The notes beneath the pieces were generated by a model. That model saw nothing but the letters and a program-made list of their open reading frames with translations. It was not told where the DNA came from and did not search any database. A stretch of 41,076 bases of DNA from Saksenaea vasiformis B4078 (Eukaryota; Mucoromycota; Mucoromycetes; Mucorales; Saksenaeaceae). A program made the position numbers and the translations under genes. Below, one piece after another: positions 1-13,694 of the stretch (position 1 is its first letter; each line of letters starts with the position of its first letter). The stretch lies in assembly GCA_000697055.1 (NCBI GenBank), contig JNDT01002332.1, forward strand, positions 1 to 41,076. Reading direction: 5' to 3'.

Positions 1-173
1 GGCATGGCTGAAGAACGTCGAATGCTGTAACCATTACGTGTTCTGATAACTCATCCTCATCCAAGTCGGCCACTAGAGACTGATGGGATGGTAATTGTTC
101 AGTTTCGGCAACACTAACAAATAGCCACCCGGCGAACGAGGACGCTTCAAAAGAGCTTTCTTCTTGTTACTGA
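1..173 (-). CDS. possible partial gene running off the left edge
   Basis: On the minus strand, one frame stays open from about position 173 to the window edge. It reads as an acidic, protein-like stretch (for example VADLDEDELSEHVMVTAFD). A TAA closes this frame just upstream, so an intron acceptor near 170-175 would be needed to join it to an earlier exon, and I could not place that exon. A second open frame from an ATG near 213 overlaps it and ends at 62-64, so frame choice is uncertain. I do not recognise the product. It could be the start of a gene lying mostly left of the window, or chance. Confidence 0.25.
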
Positions 174-1342
174 CACAAGGCATAATACAAGTGAAAAGTT
201 CACTATTCAGGGCATACATAACTAAAGCTTTTACACTCCGCTATATTCGGTTAAATAATATGCCGTATGTTTCAAGTAAAAGGCGCACCTGCTAAAAGGG
301 TCCGAGTTAGAAGCGATTCAACTTTTTTTTTTCTGAAGCAACTCCCAAATGTTCGGCATAGAATATGTAGAGAAGACATTAAAGAACATGTTTATGCGAG
401 ACAATGGGTTTTTTCTTCACACTCGAGTTGCTGAAAATATTTGAAGTGGTTCCTTAAGATTGCGGTCTTTTGCTTGTTCGCACCATAGTTTGTTTAGAAT
501 AGCATAAAAAAATTGTTTGATAAACAATAAAAGCAAAAATGATAAGCAGGCTGTCTTCTGGACTCGTCGACAGCATACAATGTAACGTCACCACTCTTGC
601 AACTTTACAATAAAATGGCACTATTATTTTCGCAAGGACTCTCTCTTTCTCGAAGCACAAAAGAAAAGTTATTCGGACTATCAAGTGGCATTTGTGGAAT
701 AATTTCCATATGGTATCACAATGCTCTTCTAGGTGTTCAGCGGTCGACTGAAGTAACAGCACAAAAGCTATTGTTCTCTACCTTTTTCATTGTGCATGCA
801 GATTATGCAGTGGTTCTATAATGGATATTAGCAGTGCAGCGGGATTTTGTAAAATTATATATATTTGTTAGCACGCAGCAATCGTTCTAATTCCATGAAC
901 ACTTCTTTTTAAGTTCGGGAACCCGGTATCTGAATGGCGAGGAAAGCAGGATCAAATTGACCATTTTGGGAAGAAAAGTTTCAGCCAATCAAAATGAAAA
1001 TTTTCGTCACGTTGGTCAAGGCGCCGATCGCAATCTTAAACACAATACTCTATGCATTAGATTTTTAAGGTTGAGTGTGCAGGGGGTTTCAGATGGTCAT
1101 TCGCAGCGAGGTGGTAGCTGTACCGGAAGAAAAATAAAAGATAGAACTATGAAATGATGAATGAAGTGTTAAAAATCAGAATCGGGATGACAGTACGATT
1201 GTGTGTCCACTTTTGTGAACACGCCTTGTCAACTCGACCTTTGATTGGAAGCTTTTACTAGGGAAATGGGGTCGCGTGAGGTAATTCGATAGGCTGGAGA
1301 ATTGTATCACGGTTAATCTTTGATAGACCTTTTCCCATCATT
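174..1342. other. intergenic region upstream of the phosphate transporter
   Basis: No convincing gene. Several 60-100 codon open frames exist on both strands, but they overlap each other, lack recognisable motifs and are not joined by plausible introns. The last part before the transporter holds its promoter. I saw no perfect CACGTG site, the Pho4/Nuc-1 element typical of phosphate-regulated promoters. One CGCGTG (a CACGCG on the other strand) lies near 1273. Confidence 0.5.
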
Positions 1343-1350
1343 TATATAAG
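1343..1350 (+). promoter_or_regulatory. TATA box of the phosphate transporter gene
   Basis: TATATAAG lies 63 bp before the chosen ATG and is followed by a pyrimidine-rich stretch (about 1362-1402). This is the usual layout of a strong fungal core promoter. The spacing supports the start at 1413. Confidence 0.6.
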
Positions 1351-1412
1351 ATGGATGTAATTTTTCCTTTTTCTTCACTTTTCATCTGAATTTTTCTATT
1401 TCAAGCTGATTG

Positions 1413-3026
1413 ATGTCTGTTACACAACCATCATCGCAAGACCACCAACAATTTCAATCTGCGGAGCAGAAACTCAAGAGTCTCGAGAAACTCGATGACA
1501 CGGGCGCCGGCAGCTCGCTTAACTGGTTTACGATCCGTACCATTCTGACATCTGGTGCCGGTTTCTTTACCGATTCATATGACGTGTTTATTATCAATCT
1601 GGTTACCCCAATGCTGGGCTATGTCTACTACCCCACGCACAATAACAAGATTCCATCTGATGTTGAAGGTATCGTCAAGGGTATGGCTTCAGTTGGCACC
1701 TTGTTTGGACAGCTGTTCTTCGGGTTTATGGGTGATATTCTCGGTCGTAAGATTTATGGCTTTGAGTTGATGATCATCATCTTGGGCACGATCAACTGTG
1801 CAACTTCCTCCTCTGCTATTCGTGGTGTCTCTGCTATTGGCTTTCTTGGTTTTTGGCGTCTGATTCTGGGATTCGGTATTGGTGGAGATTATCCTATGTC
1901 AGCCACCATCACCTCGGAATGGTCTTCTGCCGGGCGACGTGGAATGATGATGGCTCTCATATTTTCGATGCAAGGTATAGGTAACCTGGCTGCTGCTATC
2001 GTTACCTTGATTGTTCTGGCTATTTTCAAAAATGCAATCAATGCTGATGTGATGAATTTGGACTACGTCTGGCGACTTTGTATCGGCCTTGGTGCCGTAC
2101 CAGCGGTTGCCACAGTGTACCTTCGATTCACCATGCCAGAGTCTCCACGTTATTCGTTGAATGTCAACCGCGATGTAGAAGCTGCTGCTGCTGCCAAAGG
2201 TCAAGAAGTGTCCGAGGAGCTTGCAAAGCAGTACACCAAGGTTGAAACCAAACGCGATCATTGGGCCGAGTTCCGTGCATACTTCGGTCAGTGGAAGCAC
2301 CTTAAGGTCCTTCTTGGTACTTCTCTTTCCTGGTTCCTTCTGGATATTGCATTCTATGGCTTGGGTCTCAATAACTCATATATCCTTTCTGCCATTGGTT
2401 TCTCCAACAAACCGACGCCGTACGAAACGCTCTGGGCAAATACAGTTGGCCAAATTATTATTACTTGTCTTGGTTCCGTTCCAGGCTATTACCTCACAGT
2501 CTTCTTTGTCGAACGCTGGGGTCGCCGTCCTATTCAGATCATGGGCTTTGCTGCTTGTACTATCCTTTTTGCCATTCTCGCTGGTGCCTATTATCAACTT
2601 CGGGATCAAGCCATGCCTGCATTCATTACCATTTTTACGTTGGCGCAACTTTTCCAAAACTTCGGTGCAAACAGTACGACGTTTATTATTCCCGGTGAGG
2701 TCTTCCCAACAAAGGTTCGCGCATCTGCACACGGTATATCCGCGGCTTCGGGAAAGGCTGGTGCTATCCTTGCTTCTTTTGCTTTTAATGTCCTTGTTGA
2801 TGTCGGCAGCAAAACGCCTGGTCAGCATGCGTTCTTACCAGAAACATTGGGCATCTTTGCTGCGATCATGTTTCTCGGTTTGATCGTTACCCTCCTTTGG
2901 ATTCCAGAGTCAAAAGGTAGAGACCTGGAGGAGTTTGAAGAAGACTATATTGCCCCAATTACAAACGAACCCACTATGCCAGCTCAAGAATTTATCCCTC
3001 TCGAAAATGTTGACAAGAGATATTAG
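1413..3026 (+). CDS. PHO84: high-affinity inorganic phosphate:H+ symporter, PHO84 type
   Basis: A single-exon gene for a 537-residue MFS protein of the phosphate:H+ symporter family, which takes up phosphate at the plasma membrane. The N-terminal 50 or so residues are hydrophilic, followed by about 12 hydrophobic segments with a central loop near residues 240-290. The family signature GGDYPMSATI surrounds Asp158. LLDIAFYGLGLN carries an Asp near 310, and SAASGKAGAI a Lys near 447. These correspond to the functional D178, D358 and K492 of yeast Pho84. MFS motifs GRK and ESPRYSL (about 243) are also visible. The ATG at 1413 is the first in frame; a TTG just precedes it. The length fits the family (about 520-590). 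No intron is visible, unlike nearly all neighbours. Identity is secure at family level; the specific paralogue is not. Confidence 0.95.
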   Translation: MSVTQPSSQDHQQFQSAEQKLKSLEKLDDTGAGSSLNWFTIRTILTSGAGFFTDSYDVFIINLVTPMLGYVYYPTHNNKIPSDVEGIVKGMASVGTLFGQLFFGFMGDILGRKIYGFELMIIILGTINCATSSSAIRGVSAIGFLGFWRLILGFGIGGDYPMSATITSEWSSAGRRGMMMALIFSMQGIGNLAAAIVTLIVLAIFKNAINADVMNLDYVWRLCIGLGAVPAVATVYLRFTMPESPRYSLNVNRDVEAAAAAKGQEVSEELAKQYTKVETKRDHWAEFRAYFGQWKHLKVLLGTSLSWFLLDIAFYGLGLNNSYILSAIGFSNKPTPYETLWANTVGQIIITCLGSVPGYYLTVFFVERWGRRPIQIMGFAACTILFAILAGAYYQLRDQAMPAFITIFTLAQLFQNFGANSTTFIIPGEVFPTKVRASAHGISAASGKAGAILASFAFNVLVDVGSKTPGQHAFLPETLGIFAAIMFLGLIVTLLWIPESKGRDLEEFEEDYIAPITNEPTMPAQEFIPLENVDKRY

Positions 3027-3099
3027 ACTTTTTCCACTTTTCATATTATCAATCCATGTCCTATAACCTTTTATTTTTCATCTTGTAAATAGTTATCAC

Positions 3100-3105
3100 A
3101 ATAAA
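3100..3105 (+). terminator. polyadenylation signal of the phosphate transporter gene
   Basis: AATAAA sits 74 bp after the stop codon, within AT-rich sequence. It is the likely 3' end signal of the transporter mRNA. Confidence 0.45.
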
Positions 3106-3450
3106 AAAAGATATTTCTGTTTGTGCCACTATTCTTTCTTTCGATACGTTTACGGAAGACGATGGATGTAGTTATTGCTTTGCTAGACGAGCTTTGATTC
3201 AGACCCAGATCCTGTTATAGTTTGGTTAGAACCATCTCTTATGTACCCGTTGCTTTACTTCTAGTAAATTAGATTGTGTATGCTTCCAGTTGTTTCCTGT
3301 CTGGATACTTGGCGAACAGCATGGCGTTAAAGGTAAGCCTCCAGACATGAAATTGCGGCATTTCAATCGGTTTTCTGCTTTATACAAACAGTCCGACAGT
3401 CGTAGGAACTGTACCTTGCCACTTGCGTGATTCTACGCCTCGAATAGTTT
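3106..3450 (+). promoter_or_regulatory. intergenic leader of the nuclease-helicase gene with a spliced upstream ORF
   Basis: This short gap separates two genes on the same strand. It contains ATGGCGTTAAAG at 3321-3332, directly followed by a good donor (GTAAGC). The acceptor is CAG at 3389-3391, giving a 59-nt intron like those of the gene itself. After splicing, a 16-codon upstream ORF ends at TGA 3428-3430, 20 bp before the main ATG. This suggests a 5' UTR intron and possible translational control, but the transcription start is unknown. Confidence 0.35.
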
Positions 3451-6400
3451 ATGATGAGCGAAGAAGATCAACAAAAGGTAATTTATGTAGCGAGAATGCT
3501 TGAAGAATCATGCTGAATGGCTCGTTGAAATTTCAGCAAGATAATGCGGTAGCGAAACTTCCTCGATTTTCGATTTCTGAACTGGCCATAAATGCTTATT
3601 TCAAATGTGACAAACTTGTCAAACTATCTGGACATCGAAATTCTGCATCAACAGAAAGTCATTTTAACATGAAGCGTGATGTTCTGAGCCAAGCACACTG
3701 TGAACGAGGCATGTTGTTCGAGGAAGAGTTATTAGAAACGCTTGGCGCTACTGTCATCGATCATACAGACACACCAGTTTCAGAATTCAGGAGGGCTTTA
3801 AGAAGTTCGAAACCCGGACAGGTGCTGTATCAGCTTACTTGCGAAGTACCAGACAGCTTTTATGAGGATGAAGGAATCGGCATGAACGTGTATCGATTGT
3901 CCAGATTTATACCCGACTTCTTATGGATTAAGAAGGATCCAGAGACAAAAAAGCGAGTTATTTTCGTCGTGGATGCTAAATCTTCAACATCTCTTGCATT
4001 ATCGCATCAGGTAAATCACTCAAAAAAAAAAAGGCGACACGAGATTGAAATGGTTGGTAGTTCCAAGTCGCATCGTATGCATACCTGCTGAAATACATCG
4101 TGCGCGATATCCGCAATTTAGAAGTAGATACCTCAGGTGGTGTATGGTTACCATCTGATACAGATAATATGAATATCGAGACATTCCGAGTGGATTTGGC
4201 GTTGTCGAAGATAAAGCACTTTTACACGCAAGAGCTGGTCTCCATTTTGGAAAACCCCGACCCATACTGGCTTTTCAATGCCGACTGCAGGACATGTGCC
4301 TGGTTGGACGTATGCAGAAACAATGTAGCAGGAAATCCAGGAATTATTCCATACATGACACCCAAAAAGCTTGCGAGGTTCAGACGTAATGAGGTTGAAG
4401 ATATAGAAGATCTGACCCAGTCCTTCGAGAGCCTGAAAATCACCAAGGCCAGGGTGCCAGTGGATATCGAGGACTTGACAAAATCATTTGCGGCAGTGAA
4501 GATCGAATCGACAGATATATACCAGCGACACAAAGAATACCAACCTTACCTGAGAGCATACAGCACAGGAAAAGCTCAAGTAAGAAGAAATGATAGCTGT
4601 AACATGATCATAATACTCATTTGCTTATTTACCCAGTACCTCGGCAACGCTACCGTTATGACTGCAGAGAATACATCGCATGATATTTTCATTTCGTTGA
4701 TCGTGGATCCTATTTACCGTCGAGCATGTGCCTATGCTATTAAAGTCTATGATACAAAGACGGGCTATGTTATTCCTCACGGCTACGTGGAATCATGGAC
4801 AGAACCAGAACAAAGCCGGAAAGTGCTCCGTGAGAAATATGCCAATTTGGCTGCGTCGTTTGCAAGTAATCTCGATAGTATACTTGATCGCATGGTTGGA
4901 TCGCGTTGTACGATATTTGTGTATCTCCACCAGACAAAAGCGAATATGCATAAATGTCTGCTGGATCTGGTTTCCACTGGAGCGGAGATGGTTACGCCGC
5001 CAGAAATACGTGACGAAGTCTGTCGCAAAGCGATGCGCTGTCTACTCGCTCTATTTCAAGACACTCAACTTCTAGGCATAAGCGGGGCAGATTTATTCCC
5101 TGTGGGTGACGATTTGAGTGTATGCTCCGTGAGCCGTATTGCTGTGATCGACAAGCTATTACAGGAAAATATCGCTCTTGGAGTTCCAGGCTTCTATTCT
5201 TTCGCTGATGTCGTGCAATGGATGATCAGTCCAAAGGTGGAAGTTGTGGATGATGATAATTTGTATGACATATGGCGGAGTAAGGGTGATTTATCACCAC
5301 GCTTTGATCGGCACCTTTATTCATTGCATATGATCATGGTACGGTACCGATCGATGGCCGAGCAATATCAGATGCGGTACGGCGAAGAGCAGTTTCCCCT
5401 AACCTGCGCACCATTTGAGTGGGTCAAGACACAGCCCTTCTCATCTCCGATACTGGCGCGATTAGCCTTTTTTAAGCGGATGGAGTGTATTACGAGTTGT
5501 GATCAGATACGAGGACAACGACTTGAGGATTTTAAAAGTGTAAACCAGTCCAACCAGTTTGCTACGCATGGCCTGCTTTTACGTTTTCAGAAATACACGC
5601 AACTAGCTAGCGCGGTGCGAGGATACAAAACAACAGGTCTTTGCTTCGAAGTTATTCAGGAGCCATTCCGGCCGCCAACGCAGATTCATGTGGACACGCT
5701 TAGTATCAACACGATGTTTGAATATATCCTGGTTCCAAACACGCGTGAAGTAAGGGACTTGTGCATAGGTTATGTTGTTCATAGAGACTAACGGTACGAT
5801 GAAAAAAAAAATAATAGGGTATATTGCAGGCTATTCGCTATCCCGATATGGCCTACCGAACGGCAATTAGAAATACAGATATCACGACCATGAATGTGCG
5901 GCGTACGGAACAAGGGGGGAAGTCCTTGTTACTGCAAGGCAACTATAAATCGTTGGATCTCCGGTTCGGTCGGATGTACCGACTATACCCACGTTATATC
6001 GATCATACAACGGATAAAGTCCTGGAAGCCCTTGCAAGAATGGACCATGAGGATGAACATGAGAATGTCTTTGTTGTACGTTGTGGTACAATGTTTTGCT
6101 GGCGCTCATGTAGTGTGTTTAGCAACTGTTGAAAAATCCGAATGATTGGGCGACTGCTATAGCCAAAGATGAATTCACCGCGGATACGAAATCGATGGCG
6201 CTTAAGCTGCGTGATGCATTTGCTATGTCACCATCACAAAAGGAAATTACTGCCCAAACCATTCAGAGGCGAATGCAAATTGTCTGGGGACCTCCGGTAA
6301 TGAACATCACGGAAGTGCGTAGAAAAGTACTTACCTATGGATTTTTTCTTCTTTTACCAAAGGGCTCTGGAAAAACGGAATTCCTTGCACGTTTTGTCAA

Positions 6401-8023
6401 TTGGTACCTTGCACACCTACACAAGCCGGAGAGCAAAGAGGATGTTCCATTTACAATCGCGGTGACCGCGTTCACTCGTCAAGCAATTACTAATCTTCTT
6501 GAAAGAATAGCATTGGTGCGCACCAAATATGCATCCGATCGATTATTTGAAATCGTATCTTTAGAACGGTCACCTAAAGTTTCAGAGTGCGATGGACTTG
6601 AATGCAGAGCTGAAAAGCTGGAAAAAACGGTTGAAATGCTAAGTGGTCGGGGAGTAGTTGCTTTAGTTGTTGGCGGAACAGTGTGGGATTGGGATAAGGT
6701 CAAATCTGCCTGGCCTAGCTGGTCTGGACCCGATATGATGATCATTGACGAAAGTTCGCAGGTAATGCATAAGCCATTTTTGAAATACATCTCCGTAGTC
6801 TCATACGAGGATTTCTTTAGCTACTTGTGTCAGATGCTGCGTTGGCAATCAGTACTCTTAACCCAACCAGCGGCAGGCTAGTCATAGCTGGAGATCATCT
6901 GGTAAAATAACAGAAGAAAACAAAAAAGAAAATGATGACGAACATTTTGGCGCTTGTGCTGCTTACTTTACTGGGTGATTAGCAATTAGGTCCAATTATT
7001 CGAAACAAATACCCGCAGCTACCAATGCACGAACCCTTACTTTTTGGGTCTATCCAACAGGCACTGATGCGGACAAAGCAAAATCATTCGATCCCTATTC
7101 GTGAATTTATATTACGGCGAGGTGAATCCCACGATTTCGGGCCAAATACAATCCAACTCAAGGACAATTGGAGAATGGTGGGATTTACAATTTTCGTTCA
7201 CAAAGACAATAATAACATTTACTGATATATTAGAATCGAGAACTGAATGGGTTTTTTCAACAAATCTATGGTGATGATTTCAAGGCACGATTTCCGAAAT
7301 TACGTCTACATTTCGATAAAAAGAAATTTCAAGCAGAGAGGAAAGAGATCCAAGCAGCACTTGATCCAAACAAATCAGTAACGATGCTGGAAATCCCAGT
7401 GGGTACTGACGAAAGCGGCACGGTGCAGGAGTTGGCAGCGGGTGCAGCGGAAATAGAGGCCGAGGCCGAGGCTGTTGCACAGTTAGTGAACGCATACCTT
7501 ACCGCACGTGTGGACAGTCCAAGACAAAAGAGTGCCACGGAAGATCGGCATGTGATGGTAGTGACACCACATCATCGTCAGAGAGTAGCTGTACTGCAAT
7601 GGCTGGCTAAACTTGGACATGAACAAGTGTCTGTTGACACAGTGGAAAAATTACAAGGACAAGAATGCGACCTTGTTATTGCATGTTTTACGGTTAAGGA
7701 TATTACACGTAACGTCGAATTTCTATTAGACTTTAGACGTTGGAACGTTGCTTTATCCAGAGCGAGGTAAAAGTTGTTGCGTTTTTTTGTGTGACAACTA
7801 TGAAACGAATTACGTTTTTTTTAATAGGTGTAAGGTTATTGTTGTAACCACTTCCGATATTTTGTCACGGAGAAATAATCCAGGGAACGGATTTGACCTA
7901 TTTTCCAAACGAGATTCTGCCGAAGGATGGAATTTCATCAAACTATTACAACACTGGGCAGAACGCGCTGATGCAATTGTGACATGGCCACCATCTCAAA
8001 TTACCATTGAAAATGAACAATAA
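3451..8023 (+). CDS. Fe-S RecB/Cas4-like nuclease fused to SF1 (Upf1/Dna2-like) helicase
   Basis: I join eleven exons: 3451-3477, 3537-4010, 4061-4579, 4637-5749, 5830-6075, 6123-6296, 6363-6761, 6821-6901, 6983-7177, 7234-7766 and 7828-8023, giving 1318 residues. The N-terminal nuclease shows Cys33, PDF near 135, DAK at 155-157, QVASY at 169-173 (the QxxxY motif of RecB-like nucleases) and Cys243-x2-Cys246-x5-Cys252. The four cysteines match the Fe-S cluster of Cas4, AddB and Dna2. The C-terminal helicase has GPPGSGKT (849-856), DESSQ (980-984), GDHLQLGP (from 1008), NWRM (to 1076), a QGQE motif (from 1217) and ALSRAR (about 1250). The middle (about 340-600) sits where TM0106-type bacterial proteins carry an RNase H-like exonuclease, but the acidic residues I would expect are not seen. 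The order matches TM0106-type bacterial and fungal fusions more than true Dna2. Likely a DNA-processing enzyme; substrate unknown. One donor is GTGGGA (7178). Confidence 0.85.
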
Positions 8024-8269
8024 TATCCATTTTTTTATTCCTTTGACTGTTAAGAATGATGGATGATGATGAAAGTTTTATTGTTTTTGGAAAAGAACAA
8101 GATTGATTCATATGAAAGCAAAGGAAAAGAAAAAGGGAAAAAGAATGCGATGTTACTAGTACAAACGAACAAGAAAAAAAATAAAGGAACAAAGCGTTTC
8201 GGGTGAGAAAAAGGAGTTTGGACAAACGGAGCTGTTTCTTTTTGGATAAACCGAATGTTTTTTCTTTTT

Positions 8270-10145
<1,876 letters not shown>

Positions 10146-12087
10146 GTTTTCCGTCCTTTTCTGATATTTCTTTTTCTTTTTTGTACGCTCGTTTTCGGAT
10201 AAGAAAAAAAAGAAGTAGATGCAGAAGAAGAACGAATAGTAAAGAAAAGAAAAGAAGAGATAAAAGAGCGCTTTGCTTTGTTTTAAAAGGTAAAAAAGTA
10301 GGTTGATGGGGGATAGGGCCAGGTCACATGGCACTTTCCCTTCCCCCCATTATTGTGTGAGTGTGTGCCTCCGAATTTGTTTGACTATGTGCTCTCTTGT
10401 CCCTTCTTCGGCTGACATTTCCGGGATCAGGTGAAATGAACCTTCTTTCAGCGTGTCTTGCAGCAAGATAGTGAGCATTACTAAAGAAATGACGCTTTTG
10501 TGCTTCCCGTTGGCAACTTGAGCCTTTCCCAAAGTCCAGCACGCATGCAGCAAACTTTATTTTGGCGCGTATCTTGATGGCTAGCTGCCCTGGTTTTTCT
10601 CCTTACCTCTCTCTATTCTCCCCCTGCGTCTTTTTGCAACAACATACTTGCTTGTTATTTTTCTTCATCACTTTTTATTTTTCCACTTCTTGACAACCAT
10701 AGTAAATGAATATAGATTATCTATTTACATTAAACCAAAAAGTAAATAGAACGTTCTGCCCTCTCTTACTTTTTTTTACTTCTCCAAGTAAACAAATCCT
10801 GCTTATCACCAGTTTTAGTCGAGGCGTGAGCGCAGTCCCTTTAGGCTTTGATCCTGCATGCGAAATGTCTATCTATATTCGCTCTCTATGAAAATTCACG
10901 CCGCAAACTGGTCGTCATTCTGGTTGTTAGAATATTTTTTCTTTTTTGCCCTATGTACGCTATCGAGATTTCATTGGGCGTTCTGTATGAATGCAAATAG
11001 TTGCATATCACCTTTCGCTGCTTTCACCGTATGGGAAGTGGGGGTTAATGGATCTTCCAATATATTTATTGTTACCAGTGAAAAAGGGAGCATCTGTTGT
11101 TTATCTGCAACGGAATGACGAGCCGATAGTGCCGTCGATAACACTCCCCACGGCTAAACATCACAGGTTTCGAAAATGCTTCGCTTTCTTTATCCAAGGT
11201 CTCTTTGGCTTTGCCAGCGAATTAAGATTTAAGCCCATCCGAATATGGTCAAATAGACTACGCAGACTTAGTAAATTTAAAAACGAACCGGTGAGTGACT
11301 GATTAGTGTCATCGACAAGAGGTGATGCAAGTTAGACGGATCGCTCATGCTTCGCGTACTGTTTCATGTTTTTTTTTTTACTATGCAAAAAACGCCCATG
11401 AAAAAGAAGCTTTACTCTTTTCTCTTTTTGCCGCCTGATCTTAACCAAATTCGATGATCTCATAAAATAATGGGCGCAGCACCCTGTTTGCGTTTCAAAA
11501 GTTAAATATGGATAAGCGTTAATTCTTTCTCCCTCTATGTGGTCAGCTGTTATGCGAAAAAGAAGGTAACCAGGGCGTCACTGAAACAAACTTAAAATTT
11601 TCATATTCTTTTTTCATATGTCTCCGGTGCTCTTGCATTGAGTGGTTCGAGTATCACGTTACACTGAAGGATGAATCCCGGTAAGAATCCCGATGCAGTG
11701 ATCATCTCATCCTGTCACGGACTTGCATAGCCAGTCGATTATGAGAGATTCAGAATACCTCATACGGTTTCTTTCTTTTTCTTACGATGTGATCGCCACA
11801 CGATGCACCCTGACACCTGTGCATGCAGAATTCCATATTGGTCCTTTTTTCTTTTTTCTTCCCTTCTTCTTCCAAGCTCTAATGCAAAAGTACATGGATA
11901 GTGTGTAAATAACCTTTGAGTGTCTTTTTTCCAAAGAGGTATGACAAAAGCGATCGCCTGTGTTATTGTTGGTGGTCAATGCGGTCTCCCTGGTGTTATT
12001 GTTTGTGTTTCTAGTTCTTATTTTTTGCGCACATTTTGTTGATACACAATCTATTACTTTTTTACTGCTGCTGCGACTGTGGCTCAC
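10146..12087. other. long intergenic region upstream of the forkhead gene
   Basis: No recognisable gene. The part next to the forkhead start (10146-10330) is rich in purine and pyrimidine runs typical of a fungal 5' leader. A 103-codon open frame at 10991-11302 (+) and smaller ones have no motif and no splicing partner. The length (1.9 kb) is unusual for this compact half of the window and fits a large promoter for a regulatory gene. Confidence 0.45.
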
Positions 12088-13694
12088 CTAGCACTTGGTC
12101 CGGTGGAAGGAGAGGCTGGCCCTACAGACGAAATTTAAGTTCATTGTCTTCCTTTTTGCTTTGATGTTTACCGAAGCAGCGTGTGACATCATCTCCCACA
12201 CAGTCATCTTCATTTCGCTCATCTTCTTTTGCTGGAGCTCCATCTCCTTCATCATCGAATCCTGTTGCTTTTTCATCGTTTCCTGTTCTGCAGCAAACGC
12301 CTCTCTGATGAATGTTCTACGTTGTTCCAGAGCTGTTGGAGGAGGTGCTTGTTCCTCCTGTGCAGTGAACAATGTGCCCAAGTTTCTCTTGCTCTTCTTT
12401 GCTGCCTGTTCTTCCAACCATTGTTGTCTGTGCTGCTCCTTCATTTCCAATTCTCGTCTAGCCCATTCTGTAGGGATGTGCTTATCACCAAAACTCTTCA
12501 AAATAGGTCTGACATCCTCTGGCTCACTCAGGGCAACCACTAAGAAACAGTCAATACAGCGGCCTTCCTCCGCTTCCATTTCAGCTTACCTTCCAAGAAT
12601 GGGATGTAAGACAGCAGATCGCTATCATTCGCTTCACCATGCCAAGGTTTCAAAGCCACGCCGTTTTCTGGTTGCAAGGAAAATGCCTCAGGTGATGAAT
12701 CCATGATAATGACCTTGCTGAGATCACGGTTCAGATGAGACAAATCCTTTACAAATTTTCCGTCCATATAACGTGTAGCTTCACGATAAAGTCTGAACAT
12801 CGCGTATTGATAGGGGTCCAATTTATCCAAAAGAGGTTGAGCATTCTAACCCTCGGCGATGAGAAAAAAAGAAGAGCAAGGCACACAACACCCCTTACCA
12901 TGGCCTGCTGCGATGTGAAAATGACAATCTCGTAGAATTGGGAGAGGTAGGACAGGAAGTAATCAACGCCTGGTCGCTTAGCGTGACGCCAGCCATGTTG
13001 TTTCTAGAAATTCTCTGTTACCGCGTGCAAAACTACCTATCCCTATTAACTTACATCCCATGTAGAGTGTACCAATGTGTCGCTCAAATTGATTACTAAC
13101 GTGTATGGGCGTCGGTATGGTTCTGGAACCTCAGGCAGAAGCTTCTCCCACATGGGCTCGTTCATTTTCTATAGAGATAACTTTTAGGCATTGCTGGTTT
13201 AAAGGCAGACGTACTTGTTGGAACTCTTCGAAACGGTCGAGACACCGTCTGTAAGCTGCCACAATTGCATTCTCTTCCACATACTAGCAAATAACGTCAC
13301 ATGAGTAAACACGACTGCCTGCGCTGTCATGTTGATCGGTATACCTTGTCTGCTCTACCATCATCGAATGGGCGGCCTAATATCCAGCGATTATGCCACC
13401 AGATTCATCAAAATAGGAATAGTCTTTCTTACCATAATAGAACAAGACACCAAGAACAGCGCCAGTGGCTGCTCCAGTACCCAAAGCAATGTTCTTCCAT
13501 TTATTGTCGCCGTGTCCTGCAGCCTTAGTTGGTTTCTTGTCGCCTTTTGGAAGTGTTGCCTTCACGCCGGTTTTCCGAGCTAAAGCTTCGTTGACCAAAC
13601 CCTGAGTGGATCTTCCCTCCGGTGCCGAAGAGTAAGCCCGTCGGATCGCAATTTCGGCGGATCGCTGGAAGCGCTGCAGACTTTGGCGGAACAT
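12088..13694 (-). CDS. TIM50: Tim50, receptor subunit of the mitochondrial TIM23 import complex
   Basis: Seven exons: 13694-13433, 13376-13345, 13283-13215, 13168-13055, 13003-12899, 12845-12590 and 12539-12088, giving 429 residues. It is an inner-membrane protein that receives presequence proteins in the intermembrane space and hands them to TIM23. The N-terminus is a basic amphipathic presequence ([19 protein letters not shown]), then one membrane span (about residues 68-90) and [11 protein letters not shown]. The FCP/NIF-like domain has [52 protein letters not shown] and IPFLE. A Gln/Glu/Lys-rich coiled coil ends the protein. The first catalytic Asp of the phosphatase motif is Asn148, so it is probably not a phosphatase, as in yeast Tim50. 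The last 20 or so residues are uncertain. It is divergent from FKS1. Confidence 0.92.

Noticed and set aside
10991..11302. A 103-codon open frame upstream of the forkhead gene
   Set aside because: No motif, overlaps another open frame, no splice partner, and located where a promoter and leader are expected.
11640..11665. GGTTCGAGTATC resembling a tRNA B box
   Set aside because: No A box, no acceptor stem and no cloverleaf could be formed around it.
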